From positions 1 to 64,000 of the forward strand of contig NZ_QEKI01000008.1 of NCBI RefSeq assembly GCF_003096355.1: a stretch of 64,000 nucleotides of DNA. The letters run 5' to 3'. Positions 40,667-49,191 of this stretch are shown one piece after another; position 1 is the stretch's first letter, and every line of letters starts with the position of its first letter. The DNA comes from Pontibacter virosus. Lineage in GTDB: Bacteria > Bacteroidota > Bacteroidia > Cytophagales > Hymenobacteraceae. Both the position numbers and the translations under genes were made by a program. The notes under the pieces are model-generated. The model was not told the origin of the DNA. It saw only the letters and a program-made list of their open reading frames with translations, and searched no databases.

Positions 40667-42391
40667 TTAAGGCTTAAGCATAAACGAACTCAGGTCATAG
40701 TGTGGGCGTATGCCTGACACTTTAGTATCCGTGAACCTGCTGTGTATGGCAATCCTCTCTTTTCTGAAATAAAGCGGCACAAAGGCAGCTTCTTCCTGAA
40801 TAATTTCCTGTAGCCTGTGCAACAGTCGGGCCTTATCTGTTTCGTTTTCAGCTTCGTTGATCTGGTTCAGGAGCTGATCGCTTTCTGGTGTGCCAAACCC
40901 CGTCGTGTTGAATCCGCCCGGTCCGGCAAAGCTGGTGTGAAACAGCGGTTTGAAATTAAAAACGAAGGGGTTCCCGGATATCCCCCTGAAGTGCATGTCG
41001 TAGTCCCGTTGGTCTATCCTCTGGTTGTAGACATTTCCCTCAAGTGGCAGCAAGGTAACAGGTATGCCAGCTTGTGCCGCGTGTTGCTGAAAGATAAGGG
41101 CCATTTGCTCATACATCGTATTACCGGCTCTGTAAAGCAACTCAATGCGCAGGTCCTGCCGTTGACCATCTATGTTGCGGTACCAACCTTTTTGTTCCTG
41201 AATCCAGCCGGCTGATTTCAGCAGGGTAGTGGCCTGCCCGGGATCGTAACTGCGCGGCTGTAACTGTGGGTGATACAGTTCTTTCCGGTCAGGAGGTATA
41301 GGGCCCACCGTCGGTGTCGCGTACGACTGCTGGCTAACCCGGATCATGCCGGGTATGTCCATCAGGTGGGCAATGGCCTGCCGGGTGCGCTTGTCACGTA
41401 ATTTTGGCTTGCGCGTGTTGATGGCGGCGTAGATCAGATCATAGCCTTGTGGGGTATGGAGCTCGTAGTTTTTCAGGAAGCCTTCATCTTGGCGGAGCTT
41501 TTCGAAGTCATTGACAGGTATATTGTCCAGTACATCAAGCTGTGCGTTTTTGAGGGCGAGAAGGGCGGTGGTATTGTCCGGGATGATCTGAAAATTTATC
41601 TGGTCCGGATTGGCCGTGAGGTAGCCGGTGGTGCTGCCCGTGTTTTTCCCCCACCAATTCTCTTTCCGCTTTAATACAACGTACTGGCCCGTAGCCCACT
41701 CCGCTAACTGGTAGCCGGCGCTTCCCTGCAAAATATCTTTACTTTCAGGAGATCCCAGCTTGTTGCAGCGCGCCGCCACAGCCCGCGTACGGTCCGTGTT
41801 ATACCGGGAGCTGTCAGCCGTGGACCAGGCTTGTAAAGGTATAGTAGCAAATGCCTGTTGTGGATCGAGGAGATAGGAGGGTAGGATGAAAAAATCTCCT
41901 GTTAGCAATTGCATTTCAGGCGTAAAGCCCTGGCATATCAGCGTGAATTTTTTGGGATCAGATGCGTCGAGTTGTATATCGTGTATAAACTCAATCTGTG
42001 ACCGTATATTCTCGTTTCGGATGAAAGGAGACTTGAGCACCTTCAGGGTGAAGGCCACGTCTTGTGCAGTTACCGGGCTGCCATCAGACCACTCAGCTTC
42101 GGGGCGCAGCTGGTAATGGAAAAAAGTAAGCGAGTCCTTGCGCTCCACTTCCGGAAAAGCGGAGGCAAGACCCGGCTTCAATTCGTTATCTTCAAGATCT
42201 ACAGTCAGCAGACTCTGGTAAAGCAGGTTGATTATCTGCAAGGCTTCCTGAGAGTTATAGCTGATGGGGCTAATGTTCCCAGGATCTATAGCCAAACGCA
42301 GACGGACTTCGTCTGGCTGCCGTGCCGGCTGACCGCAAAAATTTAATAGTAGTAAGAGTAAGCTTATTAGGAATGCTTGAGTTCTCCGCAT
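40667..42391 (-). CDS. Peptide-type ABC transporter substrate-binding lipoprotein
   Basis: SBP_bac_5 family lipoprotein of 574 aa from the ATG at 42391. The signal peptide MRRTQAFLISLLLLLLNFC has its lipobox Cys at residue 19. The binding domain shows DPGNISPISYNSQEALQIIN, AEWSDGSPVTAQDVAFTL, a central lobe with RQAIAHLMDIPGMI, and ends RFTDTKVSGIRPHYDLSSF. It captures peptides or other solutes for the two downstream permeases (7-bp gap). Confidence 0.92.
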   Translation of the reverse strand: MRRTQAFLISLLLLLLNFCGQPARQPDEVRLRLAIDPGNISPISYNSQEALQIINLLYQSLLTVDLEDNELKPGLASAFPEVERKDSLTFFHYQLRPEAEWSDGSPVTAQDVAFTLKVLKSPFIRNENIRSQIEFIHDIQLDASDPKKFTLICQGFTPEMQLLTGDFFILPSYLLDPQQAFATIPLQAWSTADSSRYNTDRTRAVAARCNKLGSPESKDILQGSAGYQLAEWATGQYVVLKRKENWWGKNTGSTTGYLTANPDQINFQIIPDNTTALLALKNAQLDVLDNIPVNDFEKLRQDEGFLKNYELHTPQGYDLIYAAINTRKPKLRDKRTRQAIAHLMDIPGMIRVSQQSYATPTVGPIPPDRKELYHPQLQPRSYDPGQATTLLKSAGWIQEQKGWYRNIDGQRQDLRIELLYRAGNTMYEQMALIFQQHAAQAGIPVTLLPLEGNVYNQRIDQRDYDMHFRGISGNPFVFNFKPLFHTSFAGPGGFNTTGFGTPESDQLLNQINEAENETDKARLLHRLQEIIQEEAAFVPLYFRKERIAIHSRFTDTKVSGIRPHYDLSSFMLKP

Positions 42392-42472
42392 TATATCTTG
42401 TCTCCCTTTGGCTAAAATCGGGTAAAGGCAAGTTATGGAAAATATAGCAATTCCCAAGTACGACCAACAACC

Positions 42473-42643
42473 CTATTTTTCGATGTTAGTCCAGGTGCCT
42501 GAACCACCCATGAGTTTCATGGTATCTTTAGATTTGTCAGTTGTAGTGGTTGTGTTGTTTGTTTTCTTGTCCTGCTCTTTAGTAGTATCAGTAGGAGTGC
42601 CGAGCAAAAGGTTCAGAATGATTGTGATGATGATAGTTGCCAT
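42473..42643 (-). CDS. Small hydrophobic-leader protein (56 aa)
   Basis: A 56-aa frame: MATIIITIILNLLLGTP is a hydrophobic leader, followed by a Thr/Lys/Asp-rich segment (DTTKEQDKKTNNTTTTTDKS) and MKLMGGSGTWTNIEK. It starts 250 bp upstream of the SBP gene on the same strand but ends before it. The balanced amino acid use and clear hydrophobic-polar partition favour a real gene over the antisense frame at 42435-42719, but no homologue is known to me. Confidence 0.45.
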   Translation of the reverse strand: MATIIITIILNLLLGTPTDTTKEQDKKTNNTTTTTDKSKDTMKLMGGSGTWTNIEK

Positions 42644-42954
42644 GGTTTCTAGGGTTAAATCGGTTTATAGTGTAACAAAGATTCACATAGATAGAATGAA
42701 AAGAAAAGAAAGTTTTTAAACAAAAGTAACTATTAATATATTAATTTTAATTATTACTTAATTTATAACAAACATAAAATTATTGGTTTTATGATTAATA
42801 TATATATATTGCTATCTAATATATAGTTAAAAGGTAACGCGCACACGTAGCTTTGGGTCTAAAATTAGGAGCAAATAGTAGTTATCGACGCTCCATAAAC
42901 GTTGTTGAGAGCTAATGTATTTCTAATTTATAACATTCTTAGTTGATCTTTTGC
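42644..42954. other. AT-rich spacer upstream of the 502-aa gene
   Basis: 311 bases with no visible gene, hairpin or repeat, very AT-rich (runs such as TTAATATATATATATTGC around 42792-42811). Probably holds divergent promoters for the genes on either side; no clear TAnnTTTG box at a fitting distance was found. Confidence 0.4.
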
Positions 42955-44463
42955 ATGAAGGAAATTAAAAAACTGATTGAGATCGTTCTTTCCTGTAGCC
43001 AGGCAGAAACTGCTTTGCTGGATGTACCTAAGCAGAGTATAAAGGAGAAAAAGTTTATCCAGGGAATAGAACTTGGGCATTACACTTCTGACGAACAGGC
43101 AGCAAAAGACCTTTATGATACTAACCCAAATGATGTGAGGTATAAAATGCTAAAGCATCGGGTGAAGAAGAAGCTCTTCAATGAATTGAATTATGTAAAC
43201 GCCGAAAAAGTGACGACAAACTTTGTCCGTCAAAAGGAAATACAATGCAATAGCTTGATTTATCAGGCGAATATTGTGCGTGCACGCTATGAGTTTGATC
43301 TGGTAATCAGTCTGGCCAATAAAGCATTGGGTATGGCGCAGGAGTTTGATTTTATCGACTTAAAAGTATCCTCACTGGAACTGCTTACCCTTAGCTATGC
43401 TGAGCAGGGACTGGTCAAAAAGTTCACGGCAGCGCAGGACGATTTGAAAATGACGATGCAACGTTTTGTAAAGGAACGAGAAGCGATTTCGCTGTTTCAG
43501 CACATTAACATGCAACTCCGCAAATCAACTAAAACCAGAAAGGAGTTTTTGCCTCAGCTACCACTCTTGATAAAACAGTTGGAAAAGCTCTGGGAGGAAT
43601 CAGGCACCTTTAGCGCCTATTACGCCTATTACAGAACGTATATCTGGTACCACGAACTGGAAGGTAATTTTAAGGATATTATTGCGATTACGGTGGATGC
43701 TCTCAGGTTGGTAGAGCAGAATAAAATCAATGCGCATCGTTTTGATCTCACATACAACAACTTCATCATGGTTTATGCCCACTTAAGGGGAAAACAGTTA
43801 AGCGATGGATTGATGTATGCGCAGGACAACCTTGAGCTCTACCAGCCCTCGACCCGAAACTGGTTCGCTTACATGGAAAACTACTTCCTGTTGGCGGTGC
43901 ATGCGCGCAGGTACGACCTGGCAGATATGTTACTGCTGCAGGTGTTCGAAAACAGCGGCCTGCAGACGATCCCAACTATTGCGAAAGAGCGTTGGATGCT
44001 GTACCGTTCCTATTTCAGACTGATTTATCCGCAGGCGACTGTTCCGGAAGGAGAGGCCAACAATCCTTACCTACTATCGCTGCCGGAGTATAGCAAAGAT
44101 AAGCTGGGCTTCAACGTGGCTATTCTTACGCTGCAGTTCATCTATTTGCTAGAGAAAGGCGAAACGGAGGCCCTCCTTTACCGCATTGAGAGTATCAAGA
44201 AGTATGTATCCACACACTTAAAAGACGCCTTCAGTCTGCGTAGTAAACTATTTTTGAAACTGCTGGTACTAACCGTGACCGAGGATTATGATGCGGTGGT
44301 TTGCCAGACAAAAGGCGAATCGCTTTACAAAAAACTGCTGGATACGCCCGCTCCCGGCGATGCTTACGCTGAGATCGAGATTGTGCCTTACGAGCATTTA
44401 TGGGACCTGATCCTGCAGATTTTGACAAAAGCCGAAGCGAACACCAAGGTACGCGTACGCTGA
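42955..44463 (+). CDS. Uncharacterised helical-repeat protein
   Basis: The start at 42955 (MKEIKKLIEIVL) gives 502 aa; a TTG four codons earlier also fits. It is almost entirely alpha-helical with degenerate TPR-like pairs (SLIYQANIVRARYEFDLVIS, LELLTLSYAEQGLVKKFTAA, NYFLLAVHARRYDLADMLLL). No membrane segment, signal peptide, catalytic motif or DNA-binding domain is visible. Two short low-GC stretches at the 5' end. I do not recognise a family; it resembles long helical Bacteroidota orphans sometimes annotated as TPR proteins. It lies 25 bp upstream of the UMF1 transporter gene and is probably co-transcribed. Confidence 0.78.
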   Translation: MKEIKKLIEIVLSCSQAETALLDVPKQSIKEKKFIQGIELGHYTSDEQAAKDLYDTNPNDVRYKMLKHRVKKKLFNELNYVNAEKVTTNFVRQKEIQCNSLIYQANIVRARYEFDLVISLANKALGMAQEFDFIDLKVSSLELLTLSYAEQGLVKKFTAAQDDLKMTMQRFVKEREAISLFQHINMQLRKSTKTRKEFLPQLPLLIKQLEKLWEESGTFSAYYAYYRTYIWYHELEGNFKDIIAITVDALRLVEQNKINAHRFDLTYNNFIMVYAHLRGKQLSDGLMYAQDNLELYQPSTRNWFAYMENYFLLAVHARRYDLADMLLLQVFENSGLQTIPTIAKERWMLYRSYFRLIYPQATVPEGEANNPYLLSLPEYSKDKLGFNVAILTLQFIYLLEKGETEALLYRIESIKKYVSTHLKDAFSLRSKLFLKLLVLTVTEDYDAVVCQTKGESLYKKLLDTPAPGDAYAEIEIVPYEHLWDLILQILTKAEANTKVRVR

Positions 44464-44488
44464 GTAAATATTTTGCTATATTTCAGCT

Positions 44489-45817
44489 ATGCAAAAAAAC
44501 AACCCCACCATCACCAGAGCCTGGTGCGTGTATGACTGGGCCAACTCGGTGTATTCGTTGGTCATTATCTCTACGATCTTTCCGATCTATTACAGTGCGG
44601 TGTCCAAGCATCCTGAAACGGGCGATACCTTGGTCAACTTCTTCGGGTTAGAACTTCAGAGCTCCGTGCTATTCTCGTATGCCGTCTCGGGCTCTTTTTT
44701 GCTGATCGTGCTCATGAATCCCTTCCTGACGGCCATAGCTGACTACAGCGGGCGCAAGAAGCTGTTTATGCAGCTGTTCTGTTATGTGGGTTCGATTTCC
44801 TGTGCCAGCCTGTTTTTCTTTACAAGGGAAACGTTTTCGATCTCGGTTGTACTATTCATGCTGGCATCCATTGGTTTCACAGGAAGTATTGTATTCTACA
44901 ACTCATACCTGCCAGAGATCGCCACCGAAGACCAGTATGACCGGCTGAGTGCCCGCGGATTTGCCATGGGGTATGTGGGCAGCGTGCTTTTACTTCTCTT
45001 CAATCTGGCCATGATCCTGCAGCCGGGGTGGTTCGGCATCGCGGCAGACAACACCAGCCTGGCACCCCGCATTGCCTTCCTGACCACCGGCCTGTGGTGG
45101 TTTGGCTTTGCGCAGTATACCTTCTACCACCTACCTGCCAATGTCTATCAGAAAAATCCGCAGGGCAGCTGGGTATTGAATGGCGTGAAGGAACTGAAAA
45201 AAGTGCTGAACCAGGTGAAGGAACTGCGCCTGCTGAAACGCTACCTGTTGGCCTATTTTTTCTTTAACATGGGGGTGCAGACGGTGATGTACGTGGCCAC
45301 TATTTTCGGAATAGAGGAATTGAAACTGCCTAGTGACAACCTGATCATCACCATCCTGATCATTCAGCTGGTAGCCATTGCCGGTGCTTACGGCTTTGCG
45401 GCACTTTCTGCCAGGTATGGCAATATCAGGGCTTTAATCGTTGCGGTAGTTATTTGGATCGGCATTTGTATCGCTGCCTATTTTACGACTACTGCCCTTG
45501 AGTTTTATGTACTAGCTGCTGTAGTTGGTTCTGTGATGGGAGGAATCCAGTCACTTTCACGCTCTACCTACTCTAAACTAATTCCGGCCACCACGAAAGA
45601 CCACGCATCCTATTTCAGTTTCTATGACATCACGGAAAAGGTCTCTATCATGCTTGGCACGCTGGCCTATGGCGCTATTGCCCAAATAACCGGCTCTATG
45701 CGCTACAGCATACTCGCCCTGATCATCTTCTTCGCTCTCGGGTTGATCTTCCTGTCGCTGATCAAAGGCAAAAGATCGCTGGAGCCGCAAGGTGAAGCAG
45801 AGGCAGTAGCAAGCTAG
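44489..45817 (+). CDS. UMF1/Atg22-family MFS transporter
   Basis: MFS permease of 442 aa with about 12 membrane helices. The start NPTITRAWCVYDWANSVYSL and NPFLTAIADYSGRKKLFMQL (loop 2-3 MFS motif) are typical of the UMF1 (Atg22-like) group, as is GGIQSLSRSTYSKLIP in the second half. Members export or exchange amino acids in other organisms. The stop codon is embedded in TAGGTATAG; a strong terminator follows. Confidence 0.92.
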   Translation: MQKNNPTITRAWCVYDWANSVYSLVIISTIFPIYYSAVSKHPETGDTLVNFFGLELQSSVLFSYAVSGSFLLIVLMNPFLTAIADYSGRKKLFMQLFCYVGSISCASLFFFTRETFSISVVLFMLASIGFTGSIVFYNSYLPEIATEDQYDRLSARGFAMGYVGSVLLLLFNLAMILQPGWFGIAADNTSLAPRIAFLTTGLWWFGFAQYTFYHLPANVYQKNPQGSWVLNGVKELKKVLNQVKELRLLKRYLLAYFFFNMGVQTVMYVATIFGIEELKLPSDNLIITILIIQLVAIAGAYGFAALSARYGNIRALIVAVVIWIGICIAAYFTTTALEFYVLAAVVGSVMGGIQSLSRSTYSKLIPATTKDHASYFSFYDITEKVSIMLGTLAYGAIAQITGSMRYSILALIIFFALGLIFLSLIKGKRSLEPQGEAEAVAS

Positions 45818-45844
45818 GTATAGCAGTTTGCTTGAAAGGTACAG

Positions 45845-45882
45845 ATAAAAAAACGGCAGCCTGATCGGGCTGCCGTTTTTGC
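45845..45882 (+). terminator. Terminator of the UMF1 transporter gene
   Basis: AAAAACGGCAGCC and GGGCTGCCGTTTTT pair around TGATC, followed by the T run. Confidence 0.9.
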
Positions 45883-45885
45883 TTT

Positions 45886-46010
45886 GTCTGAATCAGGATT
45901 TATAGGATTTTAAGATTTACAGGATTTCCGCATAGAGAATTTAAACCGAATCCTTAATTATAAATCCTGAATCTTGTTAATCCTTTAATTCTGTAAATCC
46001 TGATTCAGAC
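45886..46010. repeat. 125-bp element with 15-bp perfect terminal inverted repeats
   Basis: GTCTGAATCAGGATT (45886-45900) is exactly inverted as AATCCTGATTCAGAC (45996-46010). The interior repeats the words AGGATT and AATCCT so that the whole element can form a long imperfect hairpin. It has no coding capacity. It looks like a MITE-like or intergenic hairpin repeat, of the AATCCTGTAAATCCTG style known from Bacteroidota spacers. Confidence 0.7.
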
Positions 46011-46156
46011 TATTCTGTTGCTCGATTCGGACAGGTCGCGACCTGTCCCTACGAGAGGTTGCTTTTTTATACCTGTCTCTGAAGTCGTTTTCCATTCCGG
46101 CACGAGGTTGCATTGTAACGTCGCTATCTTCTAACTCCTTAACTCCCCAACTCAAT
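46011..46156. other. Spacer with two REP-like palindromes upstream of the amidohydrolase stop
   Basis: Beyond the 125-bp element this spacer contains GGACAGGTCGCGACCTGTCC (46029-46048, perfect 20-bp palindrome, relative at 33579) and CGAGGTTGCATTGTAACGTCG (46104-46124, relative of 27116). No gene is visible. Confidence 0.6.
46029..46048. repeat. REP-like palindrome, GGTCGCGACC family
   Basis: Perfect 20-bp palindrome GGACAGGTCGCGACCTGTCC. One-mismatch copy at 33579-33598; a decayed relative may lie near 26828 (GATTCGGGCAGGTC). Confidence 0.7.
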
Positions 46157-47818
46157 TTACTTTTTGTATACCTGCACGCCGTTCACGTAGGTGCGGAGTA
46201 CCTGCAGGCCGCGCATCTGGTCGTTAGGCACTTTCATAAGGTCGCGGTCTAAGATGATGAAGTCGGCAAACTTTCCGGGCTCGATGCTGCCTTTTTCATT
46301 TTCCTCGAAGGCGGCTTTCGCAGGCCAGATCGTCATGCCACGCAGGGCTTCTTCACGGCTCAGGGCGTTCTCCATCTGGAAACCACCTTCCGGCCAATTC
46401 TCACCATCCTGACGCGCTACGGCGGCATGGAAGCCGAAAATCGGGTTGATGTCCTCTACCGGGAAGTCGCTGCCCAGTGGGATGTAGCCGTTCTGATCCA
46501 GCAGTTGCTTGAAAGGGTAGGCATGAGCGATGCGTTCTTTGCCCAGGCGGTCACCGGCCCAGTACATATCCGAAGTAGCATGCGTCGGCTGTACCGATGG
46601 CAGGACGCTATACCTGCCAAACTTGTCCATATCGGCAGGGTTGATGATCTGGGAGTGCTCTATGCGCCAGCGCTTGTCATTTTTTTCTTTCAGCACTTCT
46701 CCGTAGATGTCGAGCAGCAGACGGTTGGCCGAGTCACCAATGGCGTGGGTGTTCATTTGGAAACCATGCTGGTTCATCAAAACTGCCAAATCACGGAACT
46801 CCTGTTCTGATGCCAGCAGGAAGCCATAATGGCCATGCTTATCGCTGTAAGGTTTGAGAAGGTTAGCACCACGCGAACCAAGTGCTCCATCGGAGTATAC
46901 CTTAAAAGAGCGAACGTTCAGTCGATCGGTCTTATAAGGTCCGTTCGCAAAATAATGGTCCTGGTTTGCCTTACTCGGGTTCATCATGGCGTACACGCGC
47001 ATGCGCAACTCGCCGCTCTTATGCATGGCATCCATCAGGTCAACGGTGGACTTGTCCAGTCCGGCATCGGCTACGGAGGTAAGGCCCACGGCAAAGCAGT
47101 TATTCTCGGCATTGATCAGTGCCTGTCGCTGCTCCTGCTCGTCAGCCTCCGGTATTTTAGCCGTCACTAGGTCAATGGCGTTGTCGATCAGGATACCGGT
47201 CATTTTGTCGCCTTCCACTTCAACCAGGCCACCCACCATTTTAGTCTGTGGGGTAATGCCAGCCAGGTCCAGGGCTTTCTGGTTCACCAGCGCGGCATGG
47301 CCGTCAATGCGGGTGAGGATGATGGGGGTGTCCGGAAAGAGTTGGTCCAGCGTGTCCTTGGTTGGGAATTCCTTCACCGCCCAGTCGTTTTGGTCCCAGC
47401 CGCGACCCGTGATCCAGTCCGCCTCCGGGTAGGCTTTCTGCTGGGCAACCACCTTCTGCACTACTTCTTTGAACGAGGTCGTGCCCACCAGGTCAGCCGA
47501 CTGCAGGGCCAGACCATAGCGAAAAAAATGGGCGTGTCCGTCGATCAGACCAGGGTAGATGGATTTGCCCTCAGCATCGAGTTCTTCGGTGGCGCTATAC
47601 TTGCCCCGGATGTCAGCAGTTGTGCCCACGGCCACGATCTTGCCGTCTTTCACAGCAAAGGCCTCTGCCCGGTCGAAGTTCTCGTTCACGGTGTACACGT
47701 TGCCGTTGTACACGATCAGGTCAACCGACTCGCTGCCGGAAGTACTGGTGTTGCAGCTACTCAGGAGGGTGAGGCCCAGCAGGGCGGCAGCTGCAAAGGA
47801 GCGTAGTGTTTTTTTCAT
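46157..47818 (-). CDS. YtcJ-like amidohydrolase lipoprotein
   Basis: Metal-dependent amidohydrolase of 553 aa (amidohydrolase_3, YtcJ type). The signal peptide ends LTLLSSCNTSTS with the lipobox Cys at about 22, so it is an exported lipoprotein. Metal site: GLIDGHAHFFRYG (about 96). Other conserved segments are WITGRGWDQNDW, RIDGHAALVNQKAL, FQMNTHAIGDSANRLLL, WRIEHSQIINPADM and PLGSDFPVEDINPIFG. Ends EPGKFADFIILDRDLM. Substrate unknown. The AMP nucleosidase gene is 8 bp upstream, so the pair is co-transcribed. Confidence 0.92.
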   Translation of the reverse strand: MKKTLRSFAAAALLGLTLLSSCNTSTSGSESVDLIVYNGNVYTVNENFDRAEAFAVKDGKIVAVGTTADIRGKYSATEELDAEGKSIYPGLIDGHAHFFRYGLALQSADLVGTTSFKEVVQKVVAQQKAYPEADWITGRGWDQNDWAVKEFPTKDTLDQLFPDTPIILTRIDGHAALVNQKALDLAGITPQTKMVGGLVEVEGDKMTGILIDNAIDLVTAKIPEADEQEQRQALINAENNCFAVGLTSVADAGLDKSTVDLMDAMHKSGELRMRVYAMMNPSKANQDHYFANGPYKTDRLNVRSFKVYSDGALGSRGANLLKPYSDKHGHYGFLLASEQEFRDLAVLMNQHGFQMNTHAIGDSANRLLLDIYGEVLKEKNDKRWRIEHSQIINPADMDKFGRYSVLPSVQPTHATSDMYWAGDRLGKERIAHAYPFKQLLDQNGYIPLGSDFPVEDINPIFGFHAAVARQDGENWPEGGFQMENALSREEALRGMTIWPAKAAFEENEKGSIEPGKFADFIILDRDLMKVPNDQMRGLQVLRTYVNGVQVYKK

Positions 47819-47826
47819 GTATCTGC

Positions 47827-48600
47827 TTATTCGAAACGCATGTGTTTCACTGATTCACCGGAGTTGATCAGTTCGATCAGGGAGTCTATACCGATGCTCA
47901 GGTGTTTTTCTACATAATTAGTAGTCACCAGTTTGTCGCTTTCCGAGGTTTTCACGCCTTCCGGAATCATCGGGTTATCCGACACGAGCAACAGGGCGCC
48001 GTGGGGAATTTCATTGATAAAGCCCACGGTAAAGATCGTAGCGGTCTCCATGTCGATGCCCATGGCACGGATCTGGCGCAGGTATTCTTTGAAGTCCTCG
48101 TCGTGCTCCCATACCCGGCGATTCGTAGTATATACAGTGCCGGTCCAATAGTCCATCTCGTGCTTCTTGATCATGGACGAAACGGCACGCTGCAGGCGGA
48201 ATGAAGGCAAAGCCGGGATTTCTGGTGGCAGGTAGTCATCGGATGTACCCTCGCCACGAATAGCCGCGATCGGCAGGATCAGGTCGCCGATGGCTGTTTT
48301 TCGTTTCAAACCACCGCACTTACCCAGGAAAAGGGCTGCCTTTGGTTTAATGGCGGAAAGTAAATCCATCACCGTGGCGGCCATGGCACTACCCATACCG
48401 AAGTTGATGATGGTGATGTTATTGGCCGTAGCCGTCTGCATGGGCTTGTCCAGGCCCTTTATCTCCACGCCGAAGCGGTCGGCGAACATACGCACGTAGT
48501 TGATGAAGTTGGTGAGCAGAATGTACTCGCCGAATTCGTTTAAAGGCACTCCGGTATACCGTGGTAACCAGTCGCCTACAATCTCTTCTTTGCTCTTCAT
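47827..48600 (-). CDS. amn: AMP nucleosidase
   Basis: Nucleosidase of 257 aa hydrolysing AMP to adenine and ribose 5-phosphate. The PNP/UDP fold shows ITIINFGMGSAMAATVMDLL, ALFLGKCGGLKRKTAIGDLI, and the catalytic region MGIDMETATIFTVGF followed by LLLVSDNPMIPEGVKTSES. Shorter than the E. coli enzyme (no N-terminal extension), as usual for the Bacteroidota form. First gene of a pair with the amidohydrolase. Confidence 0.9.
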   Translation of the reverse strand: MKSKEEIVGDWLPRYTGVPLNEFGEYILLTNFINYVRMFADRFGVEIKGLDKPMQTATANNITIINFGMGSAMAATVMDLLSAIKPKAALFLGKCGGLKRKTAIGDLILPIAAIRGEGTSDDYLPPEIPALPSFRLQRAVSSMIKKHEMDYWTGTVYTTNRRVWEHDEDFKEYLRQIRAMGIDMETATIFTVGFINEIPHGALLLVSDNPMIPEGVKTSESDKLVTTNYVEKHLSIGIDSLIELINSGESVKHMRFE

Positions 48601-48689
48601 GTTTTAAATATAAGTAATTAGGTATAAAAAAGCCGCCTTGGCAAGGGAGAGTTGCTGGGGCGGAGGCTTTAAAATTGGTAAATTGCCGT

Positions 48690-49142
48690 ATGGAAATGCT
48701 CAACTTACCGAAGTTTGATTACAAAATTAAGCATTCTGGCGCTAATATCATGATTTTTGATGCGCTACGCCGCAAATATGTGCTGCTGACGCCCGAAGAA
48801 TGGGTCCGGCAGCATTTTGTGCATTTCCTGATCGGCACGCATCGCTATCCGAAAAGCCTTATCAGTATTGAACGGGGCACCACCTATAACAAGTTGCAGA
48901 AACGCACTGATATGTGCGTATACGATCAATCGGGCAAGCCATACCTGCTGGTGGAATGCAAAGCCGCGCGTGTGCCCATCACGCAGGAGGTAGTGAAGCA
49001 AGTATCGGTTTACAACCAGGTGCTGCAGGCTAAGTATGTGGTGATTACCAACGGCCTGGAGCACTACTGCTGGGAAGTGGATTTCGAAACCCGCCAATTC
49101 ACACCACTACAAGGTATACCGGCATTCGGCGCGAATGTATAG
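48690..49142 (+). CDS. Orphan HsdR N-terminal-domain (PD-(D/E)XK-like) protein
   Basis: Protein of 150 aa of the HSDR_N type: only the nuclease-like N-terminal domain of type I restriction endonucleases. RTDMCVYDQSGKPYLLVECKAARV carries the D...E-x-K active-site pattern. No methylase, specificity or helicase gene is nearby, so it is not part of a restriction system. Common as a single gene in Bacteroidota. The ATG at 48690 (MEMLNLPKFDYK) is chosen; five more in-frame residues exist upstream. Confidence 0.88.
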   Translation: MEMLNLPKFDYKIKHSGANIMIFDALRRKYVLLTPEEWVRQHFVHFLIGTHRYPKSLISIERGTTYNKLQKRTDMCVYDQSGKPYLLVECKAARVPITQEVVKQVSVYNQVLQAKYVVITNGLEHYCWEVDFETRQFTPLQGIPAFGANV

Positions 49143-49191
49143 ATACTTTGCCTTTACAAGGTATACCTACTGTTTAGCCTGAGACTTAGGT

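Noticed and set aside
42435-42719. 94-codon plus-strand frame
   Set aside because: Random-looking translation with valine runs; the shorter minus-strand frame is more protein-like.
48690-49142. Type I restriction-modification system
   Set aside because: Only an HsdR_N domain is present; no hsdM, hsdS or helicase part.
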